The notes under the pieces were generated by a model, which did no database searches, was not told where the DNA came from, and saw nothing but the letters and a program-made list of their open reading frames with translations. Of a DNA stretch of 64,000 nucleotides, positions 34,943-44,697 are shown piece by piece. Each line of letters starts with the position of its first letter. Within the stretch, counting starts at the first letter, position 1. The position numbers were made by a program, and so were the translations under genes. The DNA lies in NCBI RefSeq assembly GCF_900205925.1, contig NZ_OAOD01000004.1:1-64000 (forward strand), written 5' to 3'. Source of the stretch: Clostridium peptidivorans (GTDB lineage: Bacteria > Bacillota > Clostridia > Clostridiales > Clostridiaceae).

Positions 34943-35959
34943 ATGAGTTTCTTGAAAGAATTTTTTTCAAAAGAGTCTACAAAGATGTTTCTATCATTCA
35001 TTATTATTGTACTGTTCTTTTATTTAGGTAGATCAATGTTAGATTTATTTTTACTGACATTTTTATTTACATATTTAATGAATAGCCTTCAAAATTTAAT
35101 AATTGAAAAGCTGCATATTGACACAGCTATTAAGCAAAAATTTGTAACAATTATTCTCTATTTTTTCTTATTTTTATCCATTACTTTATTAATAGTTAAA
35201 TATGTTCCTCAACTAATGATTCAAAGTAGAAATATTGTAAATAAAGTTATGAATTATGATTTTGATTCAACCACGAACTCTAATTTTATACAAAAGTATG
35301 TAATTTACATTTTTGAGAAAATTGATTTTAAGAATTATATTAAATCCGGATTTGATTTTACTTTGCAACTGACTACAAATATTGGGAAATGGAGCATGAA
35401 TATATTTATTGCAATTATGTTAAGTCTATTCTTTATGTTAGAAAAAAGAAAAGTAATTTGTTTTTTAAGGAGATTTAAAAATAGCAAAATATCTTCATTA
35501 TATAAGTATTTTAGTTTTTTTGGCAATAACTTTTTGAATTCTTTTGGTAAAGTTTTTCAAGCACAAATTGTTATTGCTCTGGTTAACACTATTATTTCTG
35601 TTGTTATGTTATATGTGCTTCACTTTCCACAATTGATTACATTAGGATTCATTATATTTATACTGAGCCTAATACCAGTGGCAGGAGTCATTATCTCTCT
35701 ATTCCCTTTATGTCTCGTTGCGTTTGAAATTGGAGGCTTAACTAAAGTTTTCTACGTTATAATTATGGTAGCAATAATTCATAGCTTTGAAACGTATATC
35801 TTAAATCCAAACCTCATGTCTGCAAAGATAAAACTGCCTATATTTTTTACTTTTATAATATTGATAGTTTCTGAACACTTTATGGGAGCTTGGGGACTGC
35901 TAATAGGGATTCCATTATTTATGTTTGTATTAGATTTGCTTGATGTGAAGATACATTAG
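34943..35959 (+). CDS. AI-2E family (PerM/YdiK-like) membrane protein
   Basis: The 338-residue protein has about eight hydrophobic helices, a central amphipathic region, and the family C-terminus with FILSLIPVAGVI, ILNPNLMSAKIKLP and HFMGAWGLLIGIPLFMFVLDLL. Named after the E. coli AI-2 exporter TqsA, most members have other or unknown substrates, including Na/H exchange. AAGGAG precedes the ATG; a CTTCCAG/CTGGAAG hairpin lies in the leader (34874-34900). Confidence 0.9.
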   Translation: MSFLKEFFSKESTKMFLSFIIIVLFFYLGRSMLDLFLLTFLFTYLMNSLQNLIIEKLHIDTAIKQKFVTIILYFFLFLSITLLIVKYVPQLMIQSRNIVNKVMNYDFDSTTNSNFIQKYVIYIFEKIDFKNYIKSGFDFTLQLTTNIGKWSMNIFIAIMLSLFFMLEKRKVICFLRRFKNSKISSLYKYFSFFGNNFLNSFGKVFQAQIVIALVNTIISVVMLYVLHFPQLITLGFIIFILSLIPVAGVIISLFPLCLVAFEIGGLTKVFYVIIMVAIIHSFETYILNPNLMSAKIKLPIFFTFIILIVSEHFMGAWGLLIGIPLFMFVLDLLDVKIH

Positions 35960-36048
35960 TAAAGCAAAAGACAGTGGCCTGAAGAGAGCCCCATTAAGTA
36001 GAAACAGCTAAACAGAATGTTGTAAAATCTATTTAGCGGGGTGATTTT

Positions 36049-36243
36049 ATACCTAAAAAAATATTTAAATTAGAAGAACCATATAATTATGAAAGATACG
36101 GATTTAAAGTTGTTGAAAAAGGATTAACCACATTGGGCTATGTTGAGAAAAAAATGAACTTTATATATAATCGCTTATTAAGTAATAAATATTTATACTG
36201 CTATTTTAATAATTTTAATCCTTCAGTCAGTAATCATGAATGA
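36049..36243 (+). pseudogene. Start-less small ORF (possible ATG to ATA mutation)
   Basis: A 64-codon frame ending at TGA 36241-36243 reads PKKIFKLEEPYNYERYGFKV and onward, with protein-like composition. It has no ATG, GTG or TTG before its middle. ATA 36049-36051 sits at the right distance from GGGGTG (36039-36044), suggesting a lost start. Family not recognised. The surrounding gap 35960-36375 also contains a palindromic element. Confidence 0.4.
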
Positions 36244-36262
36244 TATTTTTAATATTGAATAA

Positions 36263-36341
36263 TAGTATGGGATTTACATTGTAGAAATATTAGAGCTTCT
36301 TTGCGCAGCGAACCGCTTTCCTAAATGTAAATCCCATACTA
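36263..36341. repeat. 79-bp palindromic (MITE-like) element
   Basis: TAGTATGGGATTTACATT (36263-36280) is the exact reverse complement of 36324-36341. The 43-base centre contains GCGCAGC. It lies between the start-less ORF and the nrdJ stop, with no T-run, so it is not a normal terminator. An 18-bp perfect terminal repeat without a gene is MITE-like. Confidence 0.65.
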
Positions 36342-36375
36342 TAAATTAAATATTAAAAATGTTGTAATTTCCTTT

Positions 36376-39300
36376 TTAGCTGCATCCAGTAGTGGAGCCG
36401 CAGTCTAAGCAAACCATGCACGTTCCATTTCTAACCATTCTGGTGCTGGAACAATGAGGGCAAGTGGAACCATAAACTCTTTCTCCATCCACCTTTTCAC
36501 CACCAAAAGTTGTAAAGCTTGCCTCTAATGTTGCTGAAGATGAAGCTGTACCAATTATTTCAGGGCAATCAGTAGTTTTCTGATCTTCAATGATATCTTC
36601 AGTTGAAATTATATTTGTTTTATTTGTATTTAAGTCGTAGCTTTCAGGTTTTACCTGACACCTTGAATAATCAGCAAGTTCTATATCTATAATCTTACTT
36701 ATAAGGTCTGATATAGAGGATACATACTTAATATAAGGATGCTTCTGCACAAAGCCATAAGGCTCATATTTTTGACCTCTAAGCATTCTTGCAATGTCCT
36801 GAGGTGGTACATGGTATTGAAGCATTACTGAAATTGATTTAGATAGTGAATTTAAAAGTCCAGTAATTATAGTTCCTTCTCTATCTGTAGTTATATATAT
36901 TTCAGATATCTCTCCATTTTCACGTCTATTAACTGTAGTGTATATTTTAACGTCATTTATCTGAGCAGGGTGAGTAGTGCCACGTCTAATGCCTGCTGCT
37001 TTGTCGCGTCTTGGCCCCTTAACGCCCTTTTGAAGTTCCTTTGCTTTTTCAACTAATGCATTATAGGTTAAAGATTCAAGTTTTACTTCTGTATCAGAAT
37101 TTAAACTTGTATTCAAAGGCTGACTTGCCTTAGAGCCATCTCTATAAAGAGTGATACCTTTAATTCCAAGCTTCCAAGAAGTTAAAACAACCTGTTTAAA
37201 ATCTTCCACTCTAGCAGTTTTTGGAAGGTTAACCGTTTTGGAGATAGCTCCAGATATAAGTGGAGTAAGTGCAGCCACCATTTTTACATGTCCCATAGGA
37301 TTTATATATCTTTCACCACTACCACAGCGATTTGCAGTATCAAATATAGCCAAGTGTTCATCTTTTAAATGAGGAGCACCTTCGATTTTCCCATCTATTA
37401 TTTTGTCATGTTCTTTTCTAAGTATATAATCCATCATATCTCCAATTTGAACTTCATTATATCCTAAGCTTTTAAGTGAAGTTTTTATAACAGGATTTAT
37501 AACTGTCATCATTCCGCCGCCAACAAGCTTTTTATAAACAATATGACTAAAGAATGGTTCAATTGAAGTTGCTCCAGAATCCATAGCGAAAGAAATAGTT
37601 CCTGTAGGTGCTATAACAGATACCTGTGCATTTCTATAGCCATATTCTTCACCGCTTTGAAGAGCCTTAGTCCAGCACTCCTTGAGTAGTGAACTTACAT
37701 TTTCAAGACATTCTTTTGAAAGTATATCATGATTAATTTTAATAGGATTATAGTTTAAATCCTCATAATCTAAATTAGCATCGCTATCGTCAGTGCTAAT
37801 AGCACCAGCAACTCTTGAGTGGTTTCTTATAACCTTAAGCATATATGGCTTATTTATATCATACTTATCAAAGGTTCCAATTTCTTTTGCCATTAAAGAG
37901 GATACAAAATATGAATGCCCTGTAAGTATTCCTGTTAGAGAAGCAGCAAGTGTTCTTCCTTCTTCAGAATCATATGGGTATCCCATCACCATAAGAAGTG
38001 ATGCAAGATTGCTTACTCCAAGCCCTGTAGTTCTAAACATATATGTTTTTCTTGCGATGTCTTCTGTAGGGAATTGTCCCCAGTGTATTGAAGCTTCAAG
38101 TATAAGTTGAGTAAGTCCTATAATGTGAACATATCCTTCTAAATCTATATTTTTCTTTTCATCATCATAAAACTTATAAAGGTTTATTGATGCTAAATTA
38201 CAAGATGTATCATCTAAAAACGCGTACTCCCCACAAGGATTAGTAGAATTTATTTTGTTGTAATGAGCACCATAAACTCCATCTTCTCCGGCGGGACAAG
38301 TGTGCCAAGCGTTAAATGTATCTAAAAATTGAGGAGCAGGGTCTGCACAAGCCCATGCAGAGTTATTAAATGTATCCCATAAAGTTTTAACTTTAACATT
38401 CTTATCTAGCTTTTCATCAACTCTTCCCTTAAGATCAATAATTGCTTCATGATCATTATGTAAATTTTCTACTTTGCTCATAAACTCATCAGAAAATCTC
38501 ACAGAGTTATTGCTATTTTGTCCTGAAACAGTTTCGTAAGCTTCACCGTCCATATCCATATCATAACCCATTTTGCCTAAGGCTTTAACCTTTTCTTCTT
38601 CATGAGCCTTCCAAGTTATAAAATCCATTATCTCAGGATGATCTACATCAAGGCATACCATTTTAGCAGCACGTCTTGTTGTGCCACCAGATTTTATAGC
38701 GCCAGCATTACGATCTAGGCCCTTTAAAAAGCTCATAAGACCTGAAGATATTCCGCCGCCAGAAAGATTTTCACCTTTAGCTCTAATGCTTGAGAAATTG
38801 CTACCTGTACCAGAACCACCTTTGAAAAGTTTAGTTTCAGTTACATATTGTTCTGAAATAGAATGAGATCCTAAAAGTTTATCTTCTACAGAAAGTATAA
38901 AGCAAGCTGAAGCTTGAGTTCTTGTGTAATTATCTTCACTTTCAACTACTTTGCCAAGAGTTTCATCATAATAATAAGAACCTTGCTTACTACCTTTTAT
39001 ATTATAAGAATGAGAAAGCCCTGTATTAAACCACTGAGGAGAATTTGGGGCATACATTTGATTAAGTAGGCCATATACCATTTCATCATAAAATATAGAT
39101 TTTTCCTCTTCAGTTTTTAAAAGACCCTCATTTATTAAAGCTTCTGTCCAAAAGTTCACCATTCTATGTGCTACCATTTTCATGCTGTTTTCATAGCCAC
39201 ACTCATTTGGTACCCCAGCTTTTCTAAAATACTTAGAAGCAATAATATCACAAGCATTTTGAGAATAATGTTCTGGAAACTCCAAATCCTTCATATCTAC

Positions 39301-39456
39301 TAGTACTTTTGAAGTTTTATGATCTTTTAAAAATACATCAACCTTTTTCCAGCTAAATAAATCATAAACTGTTAAGTTTTCATTGTTTTCTAGAGCTTTT
39401 GTATAATATCTTTTTACTATGTGTTTTAAAGAATTAAATTCTTTTAAAAACGGCAC
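36376..39456 (-). CDS. nrdJ: Adenosylcobalamin-dependent (class II) ribonucleotide reductase
   Basis: The 1026-residue enzyme makes deoxyribonucleotides using coenzyme B12. The catalytic region shows SACFILSVED, FKGGSGTGSNFSSIRAKGE, NPCGEYAFLDDTSCNLASINL (the N-C-x-E radical site) and APTGTISF. The C-terminus carries a CxxC...CxxC zinc-ribbon-like end (CPHCSS, CMVCLDCGSTTGC) that also provides reducing thiols. Length fits the long NrdJ type. The start is GTG 39456 after AAAGGGGG. Two NrdR-box-like sites lie upstream. Confidence 0.96.
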   Translation of the reverse strand: MPFLKEFNSLKHIVKRYYTKALENNENLTVYDLFSWKKVDVFLKDHKTSKVLVDMKDLEFPEHYSQNACDIIASKYFRKAGVPNECGYENSMKMVAHRMVNFWTEALINEGLLKTEEEKSIFYDEMVYGLLNQMYAPNSPQWFNTGLSHSYNIKGSKQGSYYYDETLGKVVESEDNYTRTQASACFILSVEDKLLGSHSISEQYVTETKLFKGGSGTGSNFSSIRAKGENLSGGGISSGLMSFLKGLDRNAGAIKSGGTTRRAAKMVCLDVDHPEIMDFITWKAHEEEKVKALGKMGYDMDMDGEAYETVSGQNSNNSVRFSDEFMSKVENLHNDHEAIIDLKGRVDEKLDKNVKVKTLWDTFNNSAWACADPAPQFLDTFNAWHTCPAGEDGVYGAHYNKINSTNPCGEYAFLDDTSCNLASINLYKFYDDEKKNIDLEGYVHIIGLTQLILEASIHWGQFPTEDIARKTYMFRTTGLGVSNLASLLMVMGYPYDSEEGRTLAASLTGILTGHSYFVSSLMAKEIGTFDKYDINKPYMLKVIRNHSRVAGAISTDDSDANLDYEDLNYNPIKINHDILSKECLENVSSLLKECWTKALQSGEEYGYRNAQVSVIAPTGTISFAMDSGATSIEPFFSHIVYKKLVGGGMMTVINPVIKTSLKSLGYNEVQIGDMMDYILRKEHDKIIDGKIEGAPHLKDEHLAIFDTANRCGSGERYINPMGHVKMVAALTPLISGAISKTVNLPKTARVEDFKQVVLTSWKLGIKGITLYRDGSKASQPLNTSLNSDTEVKLESLTYNALVEKAKELQKGVKGPRRDKAAGIRRGTTHPAQINDVKIYTTVNRRENGEISEIYITTDREGTIITGLLNSLSKSISVMLQYHVPPQDIARMLRGQKYEPYGFVQKHPYIKYVSSISDLISKIIDIELADYSRCQVKPESYDLNTNKTNIISTEDIIEDQKTTDCPEIIGTASSSATLEASFTTFGGEKVDGERVYGSTCPHCSSTRMVRNGTCMVCLDCGSTTGCS

Positions 39457-39548
39457 ATAAATTCCCCCTTTAAATTAAGACTGTTTTAGTATACAATAGA
39501 ATTAAGAAGCATAATTGCTTATAATTATCTTGCAAATATAATGTGCAA

Positions 39549-39596
39549 GCAATATATATTGTAGTACATTATAATTATATACACAATATCTAGTTT
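39549..39596 (-). promoter_or_regulatory. Tandem NrdR-box-like operators upstream of nrdJ
   Basis: GCAATATATATTGTAG (39549-39564) and ACACAATATCTAGTTT (39581-39596) fit the NrdR box ACACWATATATWGTGT at 12 and 14 of 16 positions. Their starts are 32 bases apart, the three-helical-turn spacing known for NrdR box pairs. NrdR represses ribonucleotide reductase genes when dATP is high. Confidence 0.7.
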
Positions 39597-39768
39597 TTAT
39601 ATAAATTTTTAGTTTAATACTAGTAATATAGTAAAAACAATGAAAATCATCAATTTTTATACAAATTCAAATTTATATATAATTAATGAATGAATAACAA
39701 ATAGTAATAAATGAATAATAAAGAATAATTAATGTTAGCTATTATTTACTAAATACATTGATAATATA

Positions 39769-39797
39769 TTGACAACTAAAATAATAGATAATAATAT
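39769..39797 (+). promoter_or_regulatory. Promoter of the Rrf2 regulator gene
   Basis: TTGACA (39769-39774, consensus) and TAATAT (39792-39797) are 17 bases apart. Between here and the NrdR sites (39597-39768) only AT-rich DNA is seen. Confidence 0.6.
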
Positions 39798-39843
39798 AAA
39801 AGCAACTAAATAAGTATGAAATTTAAAGTAAGGGTGGATATAT

Positions 39844-40251
39844 ATGAATATTACTCAGGAAGCGGATTATGCAGTAAGGGCATTACTGATTTTATCAGAA
39901 GAAGGGGATGAGGCTAAACTTGATGCTAAAACAATAGCAGAAAGAGGTTGCATTCCTTTAAGATTCTTGCTAAAACTTTTAAGAAAGCTTATACATGCAG
40001 AATTGGTAAAATCTTACAGAGGGGTAAATGGAGGATATGCGCTTGCTAAAAGAAGTAAGGACATAAATTTAAGAGATATTATAGAAGCTGTTGAAGGACC
40101 TATAGCTATAAATAGATGTCTAATAAAAGATGGAGTATGCAATGCGAATAGACGTTCATTTTGTACAATTCATAAAGGACTTGAAAAGGTACAAAAGATT
40201 CTTTCTAATGAACTAGAAGGAATTACTTTAGAAGAATTAAAAAGTAATTGA
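39844..40251 (+). CDS. Rrf2 family transcriptional regulator with Fe-S-type cysteines
   Basis: The 135-residue winged-helix protein starts MNITQEADYAVRALL, as Rrf2 members do. It has cysteines 92, 99 and 107 and H110, closely matching the IscR cluster ligands (C92, C98, C104, H107). It therefore probably binds an Fe-S cluster and senses iron-sulfur status, redox state or NO. AAGGGTGG precedes the ATG. No isc or suf genes follow; the next gene is a permease. Not CymR-like, since CymR lacks these cysteines. Confidence 0.9.
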   Translation: MNITQEADYAVRALLILSEEGDEAKLDAKTIAERGCIPLRFLLKLLRKLIHAELVKSYRGVNGGYALAKRSKDINLRDIIEAVEGPIAINRCLIKDGVCNANRRSFCTIHKGLEKVQKILSNELEGITLEELKSN

Positions 40252-40322
40252 CATGCATGTCCCTCTATGATAAATTTATTCGGTATTAATTATTTTATTA
40301 TTGAAGGCGGATAAATTTATAG

Positions 40323-41696
40323 ATGAAAAAGGACATAGTTTTAAAGAAAGAATTGGGATTATTTATGGCTACTGCATTGGTAGCGGGGAATATGATAGGT
40401 TCAGGTATACTTATGCTGCCAGCATCACTAGCAAGCATATCAGGGCCTGGATCAACCATACTTGCATGGATATTTACTGGACTTGGTTCTATATTTTTAG
40501 CCTTATCTTTTGCAAGACTTGGTACTAAAATCCCTAAAACAGGTGGGCCTTATGAATATAGTAAATTGGCTTTTGGAGGCTTTGTAGGATTTATGAATGC
40601 ATGGTTATATTGGACAGCTTCCTGGATAGGAAATGCTGCTATTATAACTTCTATTGCGAGTTACACAGGAAGTCTTTTTCCTATAGTTAAAACAAACGGT
40701 ACAGTAGCTTTTTTATATACAAGTTTAATACTTTGGATTTTTACTATTTTAAATATAAAGGGCGTAAGACTCGCAGGGATTTTTCAATCCTTTACCACAA
40801 TATTTAAATTAGTTTTATTTATATTTTTTATATGTATTTCAGCATGGCATTTTGACATAGCAAATATTACGCCTATGTTTCCAGTGAATGCAGGAATTGA
40901 AACATTACCGGCAGCAGCAGCAATTACTTTATGGGCATTTTCAGGATTTGAAACTTCAACAATAAATGCTGGAGAAATCAAGAATCCAGAAAGAAATATA
41001 AAATTGAGTACAGTACTAGGAATAAGTATAACAGTTATACTTTACCTTCTTATAAGTGTTACAGCGATGGGAGCCATGTCACAAGATGGGCTTAAAGCAT
41101 CAGCAGCACCAATAATTGATATAATGGCTCAATATTTAGGAATAGGTATAACAAAAATAATACTTGTTGCAGCAATAGTAAGTGTTTTTGGAAGTGCAGT
41201 AGGATGGATTTTAACAACTGCTCGTATGTCTTATGCAGCAGGTAAGGATAATATATTTCCTAAAGTTTTTGGAAGAGTTCATCCAAAATATAATACTCCA
41301 CATATGTCGCTTATAATAAATACAGTGCTTACAAATGTACTTTTATTTATGAATTATAGTGGTTCATTATTATCAGCATTTAATTTTATGGTTCTTTTAT
41401 CTGCATTAGCATATCTGCCAGTATATGCTTGCACAACACTGGCAGATATTTTGTTTCTATATAAAGAAGAAGGAAGCTTTAATAAAGCAAAGTTTATAAA
41501 AAGCTCCGTGGTACCTCTTATAGGACTTGGGTATTCTATCTGGGCAATATGTGGTTCAGGCAAAGAAGTAATTTTATATGGATGTTTATTAATGCTTTTA
41601 GGAGTTCCATTTTATTTATACAGTAAAATTAAAAACAAATATAAAGACGAAACTAATTTGAAGGTATGTAAAGAGACAGAAGAACAAGTAATATAA
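40323..41696 (+). CDS. APC-family amino acid permease
   Basis: The 457-residue membrane protein has twelve hydrophobic helices. The APC signature is in helix 1 (GNMIGSGILMLPASLA) and TLWAFSGFETSTINAGEIKNPERN lies around helix 6, the substrate/ion site. GAAGGCGG lies 12 bases before ATG 40323, rather far. It is 71 bases downstream of the Rrf2 gene on the same strand and may be regulated by it. Substrate unknown. Confidence 0.92.
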   Translation: MKKDIVLKKELGLFMATALVAGNMIGSGILMLPASLASISGPGSTILAWIFTGLGSIFLALSFARLGTKIPKTGGPYEYSKLAFGGFVGFMNAWLYWTASWIGNAAIITSIASYTGSLFPIVKTNGTVAFLYTSLILWIFTILNIKGVRLAGIFQSFTTIFKLVLFIFFICISAWHFDIANITPMFPVNAGIETLPAAAAITLWAFSGFETSTINAGEIKNPERNIKLSTVLGISITVILYLLISVTAMGAMSQDGLKASAAPIIDIMAQYLGIGITKIILVAAIVSVFGSAVGWILTTARMSYAAGKDNIFPKVFGRVHPKYNTPHMSLIINTVLTNVLLFMNYSGSLLSAFNFMVLLSALAYLPVYACTTLADILFLYKEEGSFNKAKFIKSSVVPLIGLGYSIWAICGSGKEVILYGCLLMLLGVPFYLYSKIKNKYKDETNLKVCKETEEQVI

Positions 41697-41713
41697 TGAA
41701 TTTATATATAAAT

Positions 41714-41743
41714 AAAAGGGACTTAAAAATTTAAGTCCCTTTT
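41714..41743. terminator. Bidirectional terminator
   Basis: AAAAGGGACTTAAA (41714-41727) pairs with 41730-41743 in a 14-bp perfect stem, lying between the convergent permease and a small minus-strand gene. Confidence 0.88.
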
Positions 41744-41745
41744 AT

Positions 41746-41910
41746 TTATAGGTTGTTATCTTTTATAAAAAGAGTTCCTGTTATAGCAAGTATCCAAGAG
41801 TATTCCCATAGAGGTTGAAAAATTATTCCAGCCATTACTGCCACAAAGGCAATATCTGCATTAGTTTTCCTAGCTTTATCTCTTATTTCGGTAATAATTT
41901 TTTCAGACAT
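41746..41910 (-). CDS. 54-residue membrane protein
   Basis: An open frame from ATG 41910 to TAA 41746 encodes a charged N-terminus (MSEKIITEIRDKARKTN) and two short hydrophobic stretches (about 18-32 and 38-49) separated by FQPLWEYSW. AGAGGTG lies 5 bases before the ATG and a terminator follows, so it looks like a real gene. Family not recognised. Confidence 0.72.
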   Translation of the reverse strand: MSEKIITEIRDKARKTNADIAFVAVMAGIIFQPLWEYSWILAITGTLFIKDNNL

Positions 41911-42052
41911 AATTACACCTCTTGCAACTTATTAATATATAAAAATATATAGGAAATAATTCCAATTATTATTATATCACAAATAATGATAATTGGAAAA
42001 TAGCATTATGAAAATTAATAAGAAATAAATGATAAAAGTAACGGAATAAAAA

Positions 42053-42084
42053 ATGGAAGTTCTAGCATATGCAAGAACTTCCAT
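42053..42084 (-). terminator. Terminator of the O-acylation operon
   Basis: ATGGAAGTTCT (42053-42063) pairs with 42074-42084, with further pairing inside. On the minus strand it is followed by TTTTTTATT. Confidence 0.88.
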
Positions 42085-42111
42085 TAAGAAATCTATTAAC
42101 TATTAGTTTAT

Positions 42112-43248
42112 CTATCGTATGGTATTTATTGAAGCATCTTCAAAGAATGTATTCACATTATATAATAAAAGTATATCATCTACAGAGTTAGCCTTTGCAA
42201 GGTCTGTTATACTATCTGTATAATATCTTGGGTCAACCATATATATTTCACTATAGTGATTTGTTAAAAATGGTACAAGACTATTAGCATAGGAATCTTT
42301 TATAACTAAAAGCTTTTTATGATTGTTAATATCAGTTTTTATTTTTACAAGTGGATGATTGCTATTAAAAAACACGGTGTACTTATCCTTTTTATTAGCA
42401 TTTTCCAAGTGTAAGAAAGAATCACGTTCTTTTTTTTCATCAGAGTACCAAACTTTATAATGTTTTTCTGCCTTAGGGGTATAGACTTCTACAGTATCAG
42501 GTGCTATATTTCTAAATCCACTTCTTGAATACAAAGTTCCGTAGAATTGATCACTAACCTTTGTAATATTAAAATCCTCTTTTTTAAGAGGGGAGTAATC
42601 CATATATGTACCTAAATCTTCATAGGCATAAAAAGCACCTTCTGTTGTCCAGTGATGGTCTGTTTTATAATATATATACTTATCCTTATTGGAATTCATA
42701 GTATCAAATACATTAACAAACTTTATATCTTTACCTAGTTTGTGGCTAACCTGATCTATATAATACTTTTGGTCAGCGGGAGAGGCATAGGAAGGAAGTT
42801 TATCTTCCAGTATCTTTGTAGAGTTTGGGGCAAGCATAAAGTATATATTAGCATCCTTATTATTTGAAGCAAATTTGTTTATTGTATTTAATTTATTTTC
42901 TAAGTTTTTAATACTTGGCTTTGGAAACTTTTGAAATAAATATCCATCTTTGCCTAAGTACACATCATTATTTTCTGTTTTTCCTAGAAGTTTTTCCGTA
43001 GTAGATTTTACTCCTATCCAAAAATCTCTCCCAACAAATTGATCAGAAATATATTTTTCATAGCTGGAGGTATATTTTCCTTCTATTAAACGATCCATAG
43101 AAAACTTAGGCTTCTGTTGTAGTGATCTATTTTCAGATTCAGAGAAACTCTTATCTGCTGTTACTATGTTACTTGCAAATATAACAACTATATATAAGAA
43201 TATAAAGAATCCTAATACGCATTTATATACATTCTTGTATTTTCTCAA
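42112..43248 (-). CDS. DHHW/AlgJ-like O-acetylation protein
   Basis: The 378-residue protein has an N-terminal membrane anchor and the KTDHHWTTEGAF motif that names the DHHW family, relatives of AlgJ/AlgX. Such proteins complete the transfer of acetyl groups to polysaccharides outside the membrane. TTG 43248 is taken as start, 7 bases after AGGAGG; GTG 43257 overlaps that site. It follows the MBOAT gene with almost no gap, the usual AlgI-AlgJ pairing. Confidence 0.88.
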   Translation of the reverse strand: MRKYKNVYKCVLGFFIFLYIVVIFASNIVTADKSFSESENRSLQQKPKFSMDRLIEGKYTSSYEKYISDQFVGRDFWIGVKSTTEKLLGKTENNDVYLGKDGYLFQKFPKPSIKNLENKLNTINKFASNNKDANIYFMLAPNSTKILEDKLPSYASPADQKYYIDQVSHKLGKDIKFVNVFDTMNSNKDKYIYYKTDHHWTTEGAFYAYEDLGTYMDYSPLKKEDFNITKVSDQFYGTLYSRSGFRNIAPDTVEVYTPKAEKHYKVWYSDEKKERDSFLHLENANKKDKYTVFFNSNHPLVKIKTDINNHKKLLVIKDSYANSLVPFLTNHYSEIYMVDPRYYTDSITDLAKANSVDDILLLYNVNTFFEDASINTIR

Positions 43249-43260
43249 AGGTATCACCTC

Positions 43261-44667
43261 CTAAAATTTAAAGTATAGGAATGGATTATAGCTCGCATTT
43301 ACTAAATATGAAGTACAAATAAATATAAGTAAAAGATAAATAATAGGAATAAGTATAGCTCCAATAAATTTAACTTTTCCTTTTAACTTTTGCATAAGCT
43401 TCCATGGTAGTGGAGTTGCACAAAGTATAAGTAGTATAAATAGTATAAGATTATTTGAAATATAGTAAAGGGTAGTAGTATCCATAAAAGTACGATTTCC
43501 AAAACCAAATAATGCTTTAATAAACTCTAATCCTAAACTCATATTCTCAAATTCAAATAATATCCATCCAAATACTATGAGTAGAAGAGCATAAGCATGA
43601 GCTATTATCTTAGGTTTATTTTCAAGCCATTTTAAAATAAATGACTTTTCTAAGGCCAAAATAACTCCAAAGTATAATCCCCAAAGTATAAAGTTCCAGT
43701 TGGCTCCATGCCAAAATCCTGTTAGAAACCAAACCACAAATAAGTTTCTGTATCTTTTTATAGGACCTACTCTATTTCCTCCAAGAGGTATGTATACATA
43801 TTCTCTAAACCAAGAACCTAAAGATATATGCCATCTTCTCCAAAACTCAGTTATACTTTTTGAAATATAAGGATAATCAAAGTTTTTCATAAGTTCAAAG
43901 CCAAACATTCTACCAAGGCCTATAGCCATATCAGAGTATCCACTAAAGTCATAGTATATTTGAAATGTAAAGCCTATTATTCCAAGCCAAGCTGATAATA
44001 TTGGAAGCTCACCCATAGGAGTGGCCTTAATAGCTCGCCAAAGTATTCCTATATTATTAGCTAAAAGAACTTTCTTTGAAAGACCTATAATAAACATTTC
44101 AGCTCCAGAACCAAATTTAGCTAATGTAACACGTCTATTTCTAAGTTGCTCTTCCACGTCCTCATATTTAACGATAGGACCTGCAACAAGTTGAGGAAAC
44201 ATGGTTATGTAAGTTCCAAAGGATATAATATTCTTTTGGACAGGAGTTTTACCCCAGTACACATCAATTACATATGACATAGTTTGGAAAGTATAAAAAG
44301 AAATTCCCAGTGGTAATGATAATTTCTTTGCTTCTATACTAAGATTAAATAGTGCATTTAAATTATCTATGAAGAAACCATAATACTTAAAGAAGCCTAG
44401 AATGGATAAATTTACAACTATAGACAATATAAAAACTGCAAGAGAAATTCTCTTGCATGTTTTATATTTGTTTATTATTAATCCAATTATGTAATTGAAG
44501 ATTGTGGAGAACATCATTAGAAAAATATAAACAGGTTCTCCCCAAGCATAAAATATAAGACTTGATATAAGTATTACTAAGTTCTTCAGAGACTTTGGTA
44601 CTAAATAGTAAGATAAAAGTGTTATTGGCAAAAATACAAATATAAATAATAAACTACTAAAAACCAA
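43261..44667 (-). CDS. MBOAT O-acyltransferase (AlgI/DltB-like)
   Basis: The 468-residue polytopic protein has about eleven hydrophobic helices. The MBOAT catalytic region TGFWHGANWNFILWG carries the conserved histidine, with SITEFWRRWHISLGSWFREYVYIPLGGN ahead of it. It would pass acyl groups across the membrane to a surface polymer. The start is TTG 44667 after AGGAGGAG. It lies between DUF4358 and DHHW genes in a four-gene operon. Confidence 0.94.
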   Translation of the reverse strand: MVFSSLLFIFVFLPITLLSYYLVPKSLKNLVILISSLIFYAWGEPVYIFLMMFSTIFNYIIGLIINKYKTCKRISLAVFILSIVVNLSILGFFKYYGFFIDNLNALFNLSIEAKKLSLPLGISFYTFQTMSYVIDVYWGKTPVQKNIISFGTYITMFPQLVAGPIVKYEDVEEQLRNRRVTLAKFGSGAEMFIIGLSKKVLLANNIGILWRAIKATPMGELPILSAWLGIIGFTFQIYYDFSGYSDMAIGLGRMFGFELMKNFDYPYISKSITEFWRRWHISLGSWFREYVYIPLGGNRVGPIKRYRNLFVVWFLTGFWHGANWNFILWGLYFGVILALEKSFILKWLENKPKIIAHAYALLLIVFGWILFEFENMSLGLEFIKALFGFGNRTFMDTTTLYYISNNLILFILLILCATPLPWKLMQKLKGKVKFIGAILIPIIYLLLIFICTSYLVNASYNPFLYFKF

Positions 44668-44697
44668 AATAGTCTCCTCCTAAAACATTAGTTTAAG

